This document shows, one piece after another, positions 12,729 through 25,992 of a stretch of 64,000 nucleotides of DNA. The stretch covers positions 28,541,501-28,605,500 of the forward strand of contig JAYKKT010000090.1 in NCBI GenBank assembly GCA_036023115.1. Direction: 5' to 3'. The translations under genes were made by a program, and so were the position numbers. Position 1 is the stretch's first letter. Each line of letters opens with the position of its first letter. The notes below the pieces were generated by a model. It searched no databases, was not told the origin of the DNA, and was given only the letters and a program-made list of their open reading frames with translations. This DNA is from Brasenia schreberi (lineage: Eukaryota; Streptophyta; Magnoliopsida; Nymphaeales; Cabombaceae).

Positions 12729-13189
12729 AGCGGCTATTAGTTGTGTCTAGTTGGTTCTGATGGCTGGTTTGTTGCGCTGCTGCAAATGGGTACAAGGACT
12801 TGGAGGATGAGGATAAGCGTTTGTTATTTGCATCTGCCTGCCATAGGAAGCATGGCGAAAAATCTCGCCACTTTCATTTGTCCTCTGTAAACTGCTAGCT
12901 TCTCAAAATGACAACTATGTTCTTGGACCGTTCAGTCATTAGGTATCACAGTTCATCCTTGTGGTAAGTGGGGTGTCTGTAACTCTTTCTCTCAACAGAC
13001 CCAAGGTGTATGACATTCTTTACCTTATTTTCAAGAAGAATTCAACTTGAGGGCGGCTGTCTAATCCTTCCAAGTGTTTAGGCCTAATTTTGTGGTTAAT
13101 TAGCTATAAGTTCGTTTGGTCATTATCTACTCCCAAAATAATACATGCATCACTTTCTTTTGTGTGTGCGTGTCAGTGTGTGTGTGTGT

Positions 13190-13252
<63 letters not shown>

Positions 13253-14220
13253 TTGAACATTACTTGTGCTAAGGGACCTGGGAAGTAATGTTTGCTGGAA
13301 GGATAAATCACTCGTCTTCTAACCTGGTCTTGTTAATGTTCCGAGAAAAATTGGCTTCCCTCCAAAACAGCGGTTGCAGAACGTGGATGAGGTCGGTGTT
13401 TCCAATGACTTTCGTCCGAACTAGTCGGCAGTGTTGGAACGGCTGAAGGAGTGTTATGCAAGCAACGAGTGGGTACCGAAGCATTCTTGACAATGGTTTG
13501 GTTTGGGAAGAGGTGAACTCAGGTTTGTCAATCAGAAAGCTTTCTGCCGCCTGTGTAAGGGCGAGTGGTGTGGCGGTGGAGGAAGAGCAGAGGGGCTGTG
13601 TTTTCTAAATGGGAAAGTTGAAGATAGGACCTGGAAAAAACGCACAACAGAATGTAAACTTCTTTTCCATTGTTATTGTAAGAAAAGTAAGATAAAAGAA
13701 AGAATTTTAAAGTATATTCTTGATTGTGATGAACCTCTTCTTCCCTTTTCCTCTTTGTATCCTTCTCATGCGAGATAATCTCCAGCCTTATTCTCATATT
13801 GTTCATACAAAAGGTTAGTGGAATTTGTATGACTTGACAGCATTCGCGTAGGCCAATTTCGGCTCTCGTGTGAGTCGGTTACGGTGCACATGTGAGGTTG
13901 CACGTAAATGCGAGGTGATTTAAAAATCATGTTTCTTTATTTGGGACACCCGTTCGTTCGTGTGTTAAGCATTGACACATTGTTGATACGGCATAGTAGG
14001 TAAATCAGTAAATGACATCTATCCATGAAATTCCAGACATTAACGGTCAATACAAGAAAAGATTTTTCAAGATGTGGCAAGTTGTGTTCGTCATCAAACA
14101 GTAACTTTGATCAACTGGTGTTCACTAGAAACGATAAGTGCAGTTAGCATCATTGAGAGACATACCAATTAAATGACTGTTTGGACTGCAATGGAAGGTC
14201 ATCTGCTGCAAAAACTTCGC
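12729..14220. other. ARIA 3' flank, no gene recognised
   Basis: The first few hundred bases probably include the 3' UTR. A (GT)n followed by (GA)n microsatellite spans about 13161-13248. Short open frames at 13308-13806 resemble no family I know, and the two strands overlap there, so I do not call them genes. Confidence 0.6.
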
Positions 14221-14239
14221 TTCTTCAATTATGCTATAA

Positions 14240-17200
14240 CAACAACAACAACAATAACTAAGCCTTTTCCCATACTAGATGGGTCGGCTACATGGATTCT
14301 TTGTTTCCACAGATCCCTATCTTGTGCCATGTTAGGAGTTAACTCTCAATAAGCTAGATCGTTCTTTATTGTTTCTTTCCAACACTTTTGTGGTCCTCCT
14401 CTACCTCTTTTAATACTTTCCAAATTTAGTTTTTCTAACCTTTTTACAGGTTCTTCTTTCTATATGTCCAAACCATCTTAAACGATGTTCTCTCATTTTA
14501 TCCTCTATTGGTGCCACTCCTACTTTGTTTCTAATAACCTCATTATGTATACGGTCTTTTCTTGTATGACCACTCATCCATCTCAACATCTTCATTTCTG
14601 TCACATACATCTTTTGTACATGTTGATGATTAACTGACCAACACTCAGAACCATAAAACATGGTAGGCCTAATTGTTGCTCTATAATATTTATCGTTTAA
14701 TTTTAATGGTATCTTCTTATCGCAAAGAATACTCGATGCTCCTCTCCATTTTAACCAACCAGCATTAATTCTATGTGTAACATCTCCATCAATTCTTCCA
14801 TCACTCTTAAAAATTGACCCTAAGTATTTAAAACTTTACTTCTGAGGAATGCAATATGTGCCAATTTTAATTTCTATGTCCTCTGAAGTAACCAAATGAT
14901 CAAACTTACATTCCATATATTCTGTCTTTGTTCTACTAAGTCGGAGGCCTTTGCTTTCTAATGTTTCTCTCCATAATTTCAATTTTCTATTAACTTTTTC
15001 CTTAGACTCCTCCACTAATACAATGTCCTCTACAAATAACATACACCAAGGTTCTAATGTTTCTCTCCATAGTTTCAATTTTCTATTAACTTTTTCCTTA
15101 GACTCCTCCACTAATACAATGTCCTCTACAAATAACATACACCAAGGTATTTCATCTTGAATATGTTTTGTTAACTCATCCATCACCATTATAAATAAGT
15201 ATGGACTTAAAGTTGATCTTTGATGTAACCCAATATTAACTTCAAAGAAGTCTGTCGTTCCTTCATGAGTCCTCACACATGTTTTTGCACCATCATACAT
15301 GTCTCTTATAAGGTTAATATATGTCAATGGGATACCTCTTTTTTCCAAAGTTTTCCAAAGAACCTCGCTCGGTACTCTATCATAAGCTTTTTCTAAATCA
15401 ATAAATATCATGTGAAGGTCCTTCTTTTTTGCTCTAAAATGTTTCATAAGACGTCTCAAAAGGTGAATCGCTTCAATAGTAGATCTACTTGGCATGAACC
15501 CAAATTGGTTGTGTTGTACTTGATACTTGTCTTAACCTACGTTCGATAATTCTTTCCCATAATTTCATAGTATGATTCATTAACTTGATACTTCGATAAT
15601 TCACACAATTTTGAATGTCTCCCTTGTTCTTATATATGGGTATAAGTGTACTTGCTCTCCATTCCTCGGGCATCTTTTGGTTTTTCCATATTTCATTAAA
15701 TAGTCTTGTGAGCCAAGTGATTCCTATTTCTCTTCAACTTCTATAGGAATATTATCTGGTCCTACCGATTTACCACCCTTCATATGTTTAAGAGCATCTT
15801 TGACTTCATTCTTTTGAATATGTTGGTAGAAATTGTGGTTTATATACTTTTGTGAGTTGGCTAAATCTCCTAAACTAATACTAACATCTTTATTTTCATT
15901 AAAAAGATTATAAAAATAGTTTTTCCATCTATTTCTTATATCATCATTTGCCACTAGAATTTTTTCATCCTCGTCTTTTATGCATCTAACATAATTAAGT
16001 TCTTTAGTTTTCTTATCTCTAGCCCTAGCTATCCTAAAAATATCTCTTTCACCCTCTCTTGAGTTGAGTTTTTTATATAAGTCCTCCCAAATCTTAGCTT
16101 TTGCTTTACTAACGGCATTTTTTGCTTTATTCTTTGCTTTTTTATAAGCTTCTAAAGTTTCACTAGTTTTCTTAGCATAATGTAATTTGTAACATGCCCT
16201 CTTTGCCTTGATTTTATTTTGTACTACTTCACTCCACCACCAAGCTTCTTTTTGTGCCGGTACACCTCCCTTAGATACCCCTAACACATCTTTCGCAACT
16301 TTCCTAATATGTATAGCCATATTGTTCCACATATCACAGGGTGTGCCAACATAATTCCAAACATCTCCTTGCAGGACTTTCTGTTTAAATATATCTTCTT
16401 TCTCGCTTTTGAGGTTCCAGCATTTAGTCCGAATAGCTCGATGCACTCTTTTCTTCTTTGTCCACTTTTTTATTTGTAAATCCATAACTAAAAGTTGATG
16501 TTGGGTGGTTAAGCTTTCTCCTAGAATTACCTTACAATCTTTACAACACGCTCTATCTTTTTTTCTACAAATAAAGCAATCAATTTGTGTTTGTGATAAA
16601 CCACTCTTATAAGTAATTAAATGTTCATCTCGTTTTTTGAAGATTGTATTGACTATAAAGAGATCAAATGACATAGCAAAATTTAAAATCTCCCTACCTT
16701 CCTCATTTATATCCCCAAAACCAAAGTTTCCATGAATCCCTTGATATCCTAATGCCTCTTTACCGACATGTCCATTTAAATCTCCTCCTAAACAAATCAT
16801 CTCCCTTTGTGGAATCTTTTGAAATACCTTATATAACTCTTCCCAAAAAACTGTCTTTATACTATCTTCTAGTCCTACTTGAGGTGAGTAAATACAAACT
16901 ATATTCAAAACCTCTACTCCTAACACTAATTTCAACGTTATGATTCGGTCACCATATCGTTGTATGTCTACTACACTCTCCTTTAAATCTTTATTTATGA
17001 TAATACCAACTCCGTTTCGAGCCTTTTCTTTACCTCAGTACCATAATTTAAAACCTGTATCCTCTATCTCCTTTGCTTTTTCTCAACCCATTTTGTCTCT
17101 TGTAAATATAGAATATGAATCTTTCTCCGAATCATAGTATCTACCACCTCCATTAGCTTACCGGATAAAGTTCTGATATTCCAAGAACCAATACGAATTT

Positions 17201-17553
17201 TATTATCCAGGACTAGCTTCCTTACCCCCCGCATCCGTCCATAATCAAAATGCGGAGACCCTCTCTGAAAATTTTTCACTACATTCGAGCGACAATGTAG
17301 CGGGACTAACTTCTTTACCCACACCCGTCCATGATGTGGAAACCCTCTCTGCAATTGATTCACTACTTCTTACTGCATTCGGGCTCTGCAGCACATCGCT
17401 AGGCGGGGACGCCCCAAAGCAATGCTCATAATTTTTGTAATCCATGTTATAAAAATCCGACGAAGTTTTACACTGGCTGTCGAAAGCCTAACACAACCCT
17501 CCTCCTTTATTCAGGCTTGGGACCGGCAATGCAAGGGTGATCCGGGCGGAGTT
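14240..17553 (-). mobile_element. Full-length plant RTE-clade LINE with perfect 19-bp target duplication, coding frame degraded
   Basis: The 5' end is at 17553 (minus strand CTCCGCCCGGATCACC) and the 3' end at 14240, in a GTTGTTGTT-type simple repeat. TTCTTCAATTATGCTATAA flanks it at 14221-14239 and 17554-17572. The endonuclease reads from about 17200 (RIGSWNIRTL, then QETKW) through GGDLNGHVG, a SQTQID motif and TQHQLLVMDL (about 16490). Reverse transcriptase covers about 15680-14836: MPEEWR, then [34 protein letters not shown] and [13 protein letters not shown]. The C-terminal [32 protein letters not shown] and [11 protein letters not shown] segments are at 14661-14420. The frame is split into at least five pieces. 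The metal-binding box reads FVEDIVL instead of FADDIVL and lies in an in-frame 32-codon duplication, so the copy should be inactive. Confidence 0.93.
14957..15148 (-). repeat. 96-bp in-frame tandem duplication within the RTE reverse transcriptase
   Basis: Two 96-bp copies (14957-15052, 15053-15148) encode the same 32 residues, including [18 protein letters not shown]. This repeats the RT catalytic box. They differ at very few positions, so the duplication is recent relative to the decay of the rest of the element. Confidence 0.9.
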
Positions 17554-17572
17554 TTCTTCAATTATGCTATAA

Positions 17573-18547
<975 letters not shown>

Positions 18548-19343
18548 TTATACAGCTTTGCAACTAGATCCCTGCAAAGAAACAGGAAAATCTTCTGTTG
18601 CTTCTTTCTTAGTCAGAACTTCGAACCCACAGTTCTGAATTGGCCTCTCAATTTGGTCTCTGCTACCTTCTTTCTCTAACATAAAACAATATCTCACAAA
18701 TTCCTTGTCTGTCACTTGAAGTCGAAAATCCAAGCTGAACAAAAGTTGCAACTCCAATCTGTTCATCTCCGTCCCTGTAACTCCTCCAACTTTTGCATAA
18801 TATAAATTGTTGAAAAATCTGCAAAATCAGCAACTAATTGGATCAACATAGACACGGTGAATTTATTCTCTCTTATACACACATATACAGAGATAGTGAA
18901 TGGTTCGAGTTCGTAAATTACTTGGGTTCGAGAACTTACGCATCATCAACAAACTTCGTTGCTACCATTACACTTGTGATAAGAAGCCGGTGGACATTCA
19001 GGGAAGTCAGATGAACCTCCGGTTGGCGATTCAGAAATCTATCAATGTATATGCATGCAATAATGAAGCATGAGATACTGCACTTTGCATACTTGCCTAT
19101 GCGGGCAATGTACTGCTGAATGCTGAGGCTGGGCACTCTCAACCCATGGAAGATTGTGACCTCGGTCTTCTTCGTTCTCTTCAGCATCCTCTCATTGTTC
19201 TGAACCGATATCTCAAGGAAGGAAGCAACAAGTGACAGTATCCGCCGGTTTTGAGAACTACCCTTACATGAGTTCAGGCCCAGATGTAAATATATATCAA
19301 AGTCTGTGCCAGTGAGTTCGACGTCTGACTCCAGTGTAGCCAT
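18548..19343 (-). CDS. CYCP3-1: P-type (U-type) cyclin, CYCP3-1-like, two exons, intact
   Basis: These cyclins resemble yeast PHO80, pair with CDKs and link nutrient or phosphate status to cell division. Exon 1 runs 19343-18940 (donor GTAAGT) and exon 2 runs 18818-18548 (acceptor TTTTGCAG), giving 224 aa. The N-terminus MATLESDVELTGTDFDIYLH matches CYCP3-1 proteins. The cyclin box follows: TIFHGLRVPSLSIQQYI, KYAKCSISCFIIACIYIDRF, LTSLNVHRLLITSVMVATKF, then in exon 2 YYAKVGGVTGTEMNRLELQL and LDFRLQV. The usual CSPSCF is CSISCF here. An ATG at 19355 is in frame, but a good acceptor (TGCATGTAG, ending 19346) and a donor (AGAG/GTAAGAAC near 19427) suggest it lies inside a 5' UTR intron, so I chose 19343. 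Family assignment is confident; the exact member is less so. Confidence 0.92.
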
Positions 19344-19430
19344 ATCTACATGCATAGAACAAATTCATCATGATTTTGACATTTGGGATGAACATAGTTT
19401 CAGTAAACATACTGAAGTGTTCTTACCTCT
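19344..19430 (-). promoter_or_regulatory. Probable intron in the 5' UTR of the cyclin gene
   Basis: On the minus strand, AGAG/GTAAGAACAC near 19427 is a near-consensus donor. TTCTATGCATGTAG ending at 19346 is an acceptor two bases before the ATG. If spliced, the upstream in-frame ATG at 19355 is removed. Confidence 0.5.
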
Positions 19431-19687
19431 TGTACAGTGGCTTATTTACTGATGGGAAAACAATAGCTCCAAGGTGTTGGGCATTAATTAGCAAAAGAGG
19501 TAGGCAATTCTACTGGAATAGGTGACGACTCGGATAAACTCAATGATCTATTATATTTATTTGCAACGATATGGATATGAGAAGTTCAAACTTGTAAATC
19601 ATTCTCATTGCATGAAGGAAAAACTGATTAAGCCACACTGTAATTTGTATTTTGTGCGTTCTGCAACATCAATAGCATCCACCATAA

Positions 19688-19688
<1 letters not shown>

Positions 19689-19752
<64 letters not shown>
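19689..19752. repeat. (TA)n microsatellite upstream of the cyclin gene
   Basis: About 32 TA units lie roughly 350 bp upstream of the cyclin start, inside its presumed promoter. Open frames passing through it encode only alternating Tyr-Ile. Confidence 0.95.
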
Positions 19753-19757
<5 letters not shown>

Positions 19758-22582
19758 GGCTTGAGAAGCAAGAGAAAACAGATATAGCTTATTAAGCATA
19801 TGCACGTAATGCCAATAAAAATCTAGAATAATAGAACCAAGGGAGGAGACTGTTTCAAAAGCAAGAACTTGTAGAGAGCACCTAGGTTGAAAACTTCCCG
19901 GATGTCTAAAATAGATCGAGGAAGCAGGAATTTGATGCAGAAGGTTATTGCGACATTCCAGAAAATCACAGACAATAGCCGCAGCCTGGAGGTTTAGCAT
20001 GAAACGCATACAAGTGCAAGTTGGGAAGCTGGACTTAGAGATTAGATTGCTTACGCATCCTAAGCTACTCTGTCTTTTAGTCATCAGATCTCATGAATTA
20101 GGCACTAGGAGCAAGGACAATCCCGTTGTGTTGCTAAATGATTCGATTTTACCTCTTTTCTATTATTTTAGAGTGAGAGGTTGTTGTGATCCATACAGAT
20201 ATAACGCAACCTGCCGCTCTTTATCCTTGAAAACTTTGAACGCATCTTGCATTTCCGATATATAACAGAGTTCATGTTGATGACCCTTGTGGTTGTTTTG
20301 TTGCATAGCTCCCTCCCAACTACCTCTTCCCTAAAGCTATAAAGCCACATCAAATCCATGCCAGGGTTGCTAGGCTATAAATTCAGTTTGTTAGACTATA
20401 TATAATGTCATGATCTGAAGCGATTTATTTACACATCTTCAATCATGTTCAGTTAAACAAAAGGAATACACATAGAACATGAACCACAATATTATAGTAC
20501 CAAAAACATTAGTTGTCTTGGAAAAAGAACCAGTAAAGGAAAAAGACGTGGTGGAACTAAGTGTAAATTCCTATGAAGATGATCTCACAGATCCAGCATG
20601 AGCTCAACCAAAAATGGATAACAAGAGCTGAAGATGCAAGCAGTAACAAATAAAAACCTCACTTTTGTACAACATGGTAGACAAGAAAACATGCGCTATC
20701 GAATGAGTTTCACTTTATCAACAACAGGAATTCCAAAAGGCTTCGTCTCCATACTTCAACATAGCAAGGGAGAGTCACATTGGAAACCCATCCAAGATCC
20801 TTCGACGTGTAGGATGTTGAAGCAGAAAAGAAAGCGGGCTATGGATAAAAGGGAAAGATAATGCAGTGGCATCTACATATGCTATTGAGGAAAGGTTGAT
20901 GCATGATTGATTTAGTTGATTGATTAGTGAGGCTTTCTACCAAAGAGTCAGCAGGAAAGTTCGATAAATTCAGTTATATCAATGGTGTCATTTGAAGGAC
21001 TGATGATGATTTGGTTATGACTTTCACATTAACCCCAGGATGCGGAAATGTAGAAGTCCTTGTGGAAAATCAACACGCATTCAGACAGAAAGCCCTATGA
21101 GGAAACTGAACATTGGTAACTGATTTTTCTTACACAAGCCAGTGTGACGAGCCTGTCCCAGATTGTATCCAATCAAGCACATAATGCAGCCCTAAGGTGT
21201 AATTAATCACAGAATGTAAGGAGTTCTCTTGTCTATCAGCAAACTCTCAAACTCCATATCGGGAGAAAAAGCATGGTATGAAACGTTGATACTACAAACC
21301 ATTTCTCTGCCAAAATGCTGCCCAGGAAAATGATGAACGCAAGCAGCATATAAAACTTAATATAACCAAAACCCATCAAGTCAAAAACAACAAATTGGTA
21401 TCACTGACAACAACAAGAAAAGAACGAAGATGAGGTCTATAAAACTCATAATGGTCCTGAGAATGGGGGAAGGAGTTTATGGAGAATAGGACATTGCAAA
21501 CCCAATTCAGTACCAAAATCCCACAGCGGAAAATGATGAATGTACCTCCTAAAGGCATCCTATAAAGCAGCAATATGACCAAACATGACAAATGGTGAAT
21601 AGGAACACTCAGTAAGCACTATCACCACATCAACAAGGATAGACAAACACCAGCGAGATGAAAGAAATTCATGTCTTACAATGACCGCTTGATCATTAAT
21701 GGGCATAAGAGTTCACAGAAGTCATTGCAACCTCATGCCGAAACAAACCAGAACAAGTTATTCAACGGGGCATTCCGTCCTCAATAGGGTGGAAGCCTGA
21801 CAAAAGCGAGACTTGCAGTCTACATAGACCAGAAACATCATCCTAGTGATCGAGAAAAACTAAACAGAAGAAGAACCAACTAGTTCTTTTGACAAAGCTT
21901 CGATTTTTAACACAGAAAAGAGAAGGGAAGAAATGATTACCCAAAACAAAGACGAAAAGCCCTTCTCTGAAATCAGTCTCCGGACCCTTACTCTGTTGTT
22001 ATACGCTTCTGAGCTTTTCATACAGATCTTGAGAGGAGCCCTGCTAGCACAAGCATTAGTTATTTAGTGCAAGTTATTGGGTGGAGGGAGGGGTTGCCAT
22101 TGAATCCAATAAAATTATCGACCACCGACTCCTCTACCACCCTGTTCAGATTTGATTGGAAGGATATTTACCCACTTGCTAATGAATCAACCCCTCCTGG
22201 GAGGATCACTTACTAATGAATCAACCACTCCTAAGAGATAAAAATAAATCACCAAAACAAGATGAGAATACGCCTTTCACGATTACAGAACCAACCAGTC
22301 TAATACTGTCATAAATCTGTTGTTAATGCTTCAATAATGAAAATTTGCATACACATGGTAGTCAAACATGCTTCAGAAGCAATATTTTTATTTTTATTTT
22401 ACTCCCAATTTCCAAAAGCCAGTACCTTTTAGCAAGGGTGAGGAAAGGGTGATTAGTGGATATAAAATTAGCAGAAGATGCGCCCAATTCTTAGGAAGTT
22501 GGCTGCATTATCGGAATGTAAAGAGGCAAGGTGATGTATCATATTACCTACTATTGGTGCAACGAAATCTTGACCATCCATC
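19753..22582. other. Intergenic region upstream of the cyclin, no gene recognised
   Basis: The sequence is mixed and non-repetitive, and its short open frames have no family resemblance. A small direct repeat (about 38 bp, TAATGAATCAACC core) lies at about 22176-22242. Part of this stretch may hold distal promoter or an upstream untranslated exon, but nothing proves it. Confidence 0.5.
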
Positions 22583-22870
22583 CCGCAGCTGCTACCGACA
22601 AATAGCATTAAGCCATAGTCTGTGGAATGATCAGTGGGGCTGACAAGTGAACTGTGAACGATCAGGACTCCATAGCACTAAGAAAAATGAAATGCGTGAT
22701 TAGGTGAAGCCATGTATCCACCATATCCGCAGCTGCTACCGACAAATAGCATTAAGCCATAGTCTGTGGAATGATCAGTGGGGCTGACAAGTGAACTGTG
22801 AACGATCAGGACTCCATAGCACTAAGAAAAATGAAATGCGTGATTAGGTGAAGCCATGTATCCACCATGT
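22583..22870. repeat. 144-bp tandem duplication
   Basis: Copies at 22583-22726 and 22727-22870 both start CCGCAGCTGCTACCGACAAA and end with CATGTATCCACCAT. They are almost identical, indicating a recent duplication. Neither copy encodes a recognisable protein. Imperfect AAAGACAGCTCAT repeats continue to about 23100. Confidence 0.9.
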
Positions 22871-23309
22871 TAGGCGATATGTCCTCTTTCATGACAACCA
22901 TAGATGAGGGCATCCGCATCGTTAGCACAGTTTGCCGCTTAATTGCTGTATTCACGATCTGGAAGCAAAAGACAGCTCATAGGCACCACCAATCACAATA
23001 TTATATTGTTGTGCTGAGTAGCTACCAAGGAAATCATTCATGCGCGGCCATGAACTTGTTTGTTGTATCCATGATAACAAAAGACAGCTCATGGGCCACC
23101 TTCAACTGTAATATATTGCAGCTACGAACTATAATAAAATATTATTTCTCTCTCTCTCCGCCGACAAAAACGTAGTAAAATGATGGGACTAATGGCTCTC
23201 TGCCGACAACATCATAGTAAAATGATGGACGAATGGTGCTATTAGTTACTCATTCACCAATCACAGGCAGTCTCTCTCTTCTCTTCTTCCTTTTCTTTTT
23301 ATTCCTTTA

Positions 23310-24025
23310 TATATATATATATATATATATATATGAGTTAAAGATAAATGCATAACTTCTGTCCATGAATAACCGTACATAAACATGTTCCAGATGTAAA
23401 ATGAATGGTTAAACATCTTCAAGATGTGAAATGAATGGTTGAACTCCATAAAATAAAAAGCATTTGATATACAAATGCACAATGGTTAAAGTTGGGCGAA
23501 TTTAAAAACTCTTTTGAGGTAGGGTGAATAGTTTCTTGAATGGTTTTGAGTGGGACGAACTGTGTATTATAGTCCATGGATCTTACCTTGGTAGGCTATA
23601 GACTTTAAGTTGATTTTTGAAATTTTGAATGGGATAGCTCAAACTAAATTTGTCGTTGTTTAAAATGTATTGAGATATAAAATACATGATACTTTTAATT
23701 CAAATCTCTACTATTGATCGACCAATAGAACTATGAAAATATTTATGCAAGATTACGTACTCAAAGATATTATACATCTATTACTATCTCATATATATTC
23801 CCAATGCATAATGTCTTTCAATACATAATCTTACATTATCATTTTCATGATTCGATCATTGAAATTAATGCTAAAGATTTAAATTATTTTATATTTCATG
23901 CACATAGTACTTTTCTACATTGTATTTAATGCATAATTATCACAAAAATCATTTAGTAAAAATATTTAAGCAAGATTATGTACCAAAAAACATTATGCAT
24001 TTAAGACTCCTATATATATAGTTTC
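23310..24025. mobile_element. AT-rich MITE-like element with TATATATA plus ATGCATAA ends
   Basis: The left end is (TA)n, then GAGTTAAAGATAAATGCATAA. The right end, read in reverse complement, is TATATATAGGAGTCTTAAAT followed by GCATAA. The ends are thus imperfect inverted repeats joined to TA runs. The interior is very AT-rich and non-coding. Similar ends occur at about 35092-35290 and, less well, at 24852-25130. Confidence 0.4.
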
Positions 24026-24429
24026 AAGCTTGTGACCTTCAAATTGAAGGTTCACCTGACGCCTAGCTAGGAGATCGATGACTCCTTGTTCGTTCCTTTA
24101 TATCTTCTTCCAAGAGAGATTCTTATGTATCAGTGGTTGTGACCAGTAACAGGGAAAGAGGTGTTCTTTCGTCATCGTTAATCTTAAATTATGCAGTATG
24201 CTATCAGCAAGATTAACATATAAAAGTAGATCATCCAATATGAAAATGTTAATGTGGAAATGCGAATAGACAAAGAGGGGTTGATAATAAATAATAAAAG
24301 GTTGGTACAACACCAATAAAAATACAAAATTGAAATATTACATGATTAAGGTGGATTAAGGTGGTTGACTTGTAAGTATGTGCGATGAGAGACGAGGGCT
24401 TGACACACAAAGGCATGCAATCTGAACCA

Positions 24430-24530
24430 TAACTCACCTAGTTAGGCGGCTCAATTCACAAGTTGCAGGTCGTGAGTTCGATACCTAGGGCGTGCATACC
24501 CGACTTCAGCCTTTCCATTGTAACCATAAA
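24430..24530 (+). mobile_element. tRNA-derived SINE, group 2
   Basis: An A-box-like ACTCACCTAGTTAGG precedes a B-box-like GTGAGTTCGATACC. A GGGCGTGCAT... block and a GACTTCAGCC...CATTGTAACC tail follow. Other copies with the same layout are at 32690, 39470 (minus), 57715, 58745, 59103 and 59901 (minus). Confidence 0.65.
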
Positions 24531-24851
24531 AGTTAAATAACTAAAGATTAAGCATAAAGTTGACAAGCATTATTGTGGAAAACATGGTTTTAGCTTTGGT
24601 TGGTTATTAATGCAATCAGGAAATAAATGACATTAGCTTCTTGGTTGGACCTAACCCAGTTAAGTTGGCCAGCTAAGTTGCAGCTTTGCGGCTCCTTTCC
24701 CATTACTTGCTATCGAAAGCGTGCTGCAGTAAATGGCTGAAGCTCAGATCCACACAACTTTGTTCGCGCCAGAAGGGAAACTCTCACTAAACATAGGCCA
24801 GCGGGGAGTTGAGCCAAGTCCAATCAAGCATGGCTTTTAATTCATGAATTG

Positions 24852-25130
24852 TGGATATATATATAGAGAGAGAGAGAGAAAAAAAAAAGTGAGAAATTAG
24901 TTGGTTTCATGCTTAAATATTTTTAAAGATCTACTGTAACAGTGAAATTGGTTGAAATTTAAATATCAAAAGTAAAAAAAATAAATTAATGCTTTTTATA
25001 TGTGTATTAAATGCATCTGCTCTATATCAATTGTTGATCTTAAGAATTGAATGGTTTATTTTTTTTTAAGAAGATTAGAGTATGGATGAATGTGAGCATG
25101 GACTATTCCCCCTCTCTTATATATATAAGA
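24852..25130. mobile_element. AT-rich MITE-like element bounded by TATATATA/GAGA
   Basis: The left side is (TA)n(GA)n. The right side, in reverse complement, is TATATATAAGAGAGGGGGAA. The interior is AT-rich with a TATTAAATGCAT motif. It may belong to the same group as 23310-24025, but the ends are short and of low complexity. Confidence 0.3.
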
Positions 25131-25869
25131 AACTTTATATGAAAACAAGAGGAACTAAGATGGCGATGCCTTAGCAGTATGGATTGAATTTCACCAATGT
25201 GTGACATTGCCAATTTAGTGTGAGGCAAAGCGAAGAAATTGAGTCGATTTCAGTGAGAAACCAACGTCGGTCATCAACTATCGATTCCGACCAACGATTG
25301 AGCGGAAAGTTCTAGTCGGGGTCTGGTTGGCGAGGTATTAGGACCAGGTGCAGTTAATCAGAATTGCACAATTATCAAGAGCACTAAGCGGGTTCTGTAG
25401 CAGATCCATGCCATTTACGTTGAGTTGGGGAGTCCTCATGAGTTTGTAATAAAAGAGTGAGAGCGGCAGTTCTAAAAGAGACAGTCCGTCTTCTTCGTAT
25501 GCATATCTTCATCCTTTGTGAGTGGAGTAGAGTCCAAGAACCAGGGAGGTCGAGTAACCACCTGCTCCTTCCTTGGCCTGCTCATAGTGGCGAGATACCT
25601 CGAGTGCTCCTCTACCCACCGATTGAATGGAACGAGTCCCTCTTCTCTCCGATCATCACTGCCTTATTCATTAGATGAGTGCGATTTGAATTCCATGTAT
25701 ATGTGCTTGAGTTCAATCCAGTGTGAGGCCCAGCGAAGAACATGATTGAAGGTTATTGAGCGGAAACTTCTGGCCGGAGTTTGGTTGGTGAATGTTCAGA
25801 AGAATATGCATTATGAAGATTGAAAAAGAATCATTTGTATGAGATTACATATGGCAATGAAGATTCACC

Positions 25870-25992
25870 GTGGCACCTAGAGCGGTAGCTCAATGTCAGG
25901 GCGCAGGGCGCTGTGATGCACTAGCCACAGGAGCGAGTTCGACTCTTGGAGGGTGTGTACACCTCGGGCCTCTCGTAACAAAAGAAAAGAGA
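25870..25992 (+). mobile_element. tRNA-derived SINE, group 1
   Basis: A-box-like GGTAGCTCAATGTCAGG and B-box-like GCGAGTTCGACTC are about 50 bp apart. They are followed by GGGTGTGTACACC, CCTCTCGTAACAAAA and an A-rich end. Copies in reverse orientation are at 33542-33677 and 53361-53482. It lacks tRNA arms, so it is not a tRNA gene. Confidence 0.65.

Noticed and set aside
13308..13806. Overlapping open frames downstream of the ARIA-type gene
   Set aside because: Both strands are open, no motif is recognisable and no compatible exon structure is seen.
19689..20084. 131-residue minus-strand open frame next to the cyclin
   Set aside because: Its C-terminal third is (TA)n encoding Tyr-Ile repeats, and the remainder has no family resemblance or splice context.
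25870..25992. Good Pol III A and B boxes suggesting a tRNA gene
   Set aside because: No acceptor stem or anticodon arm can be formed, and the unit has a shared SINE tail and A-rich end. The same holds for the other SINE copies.
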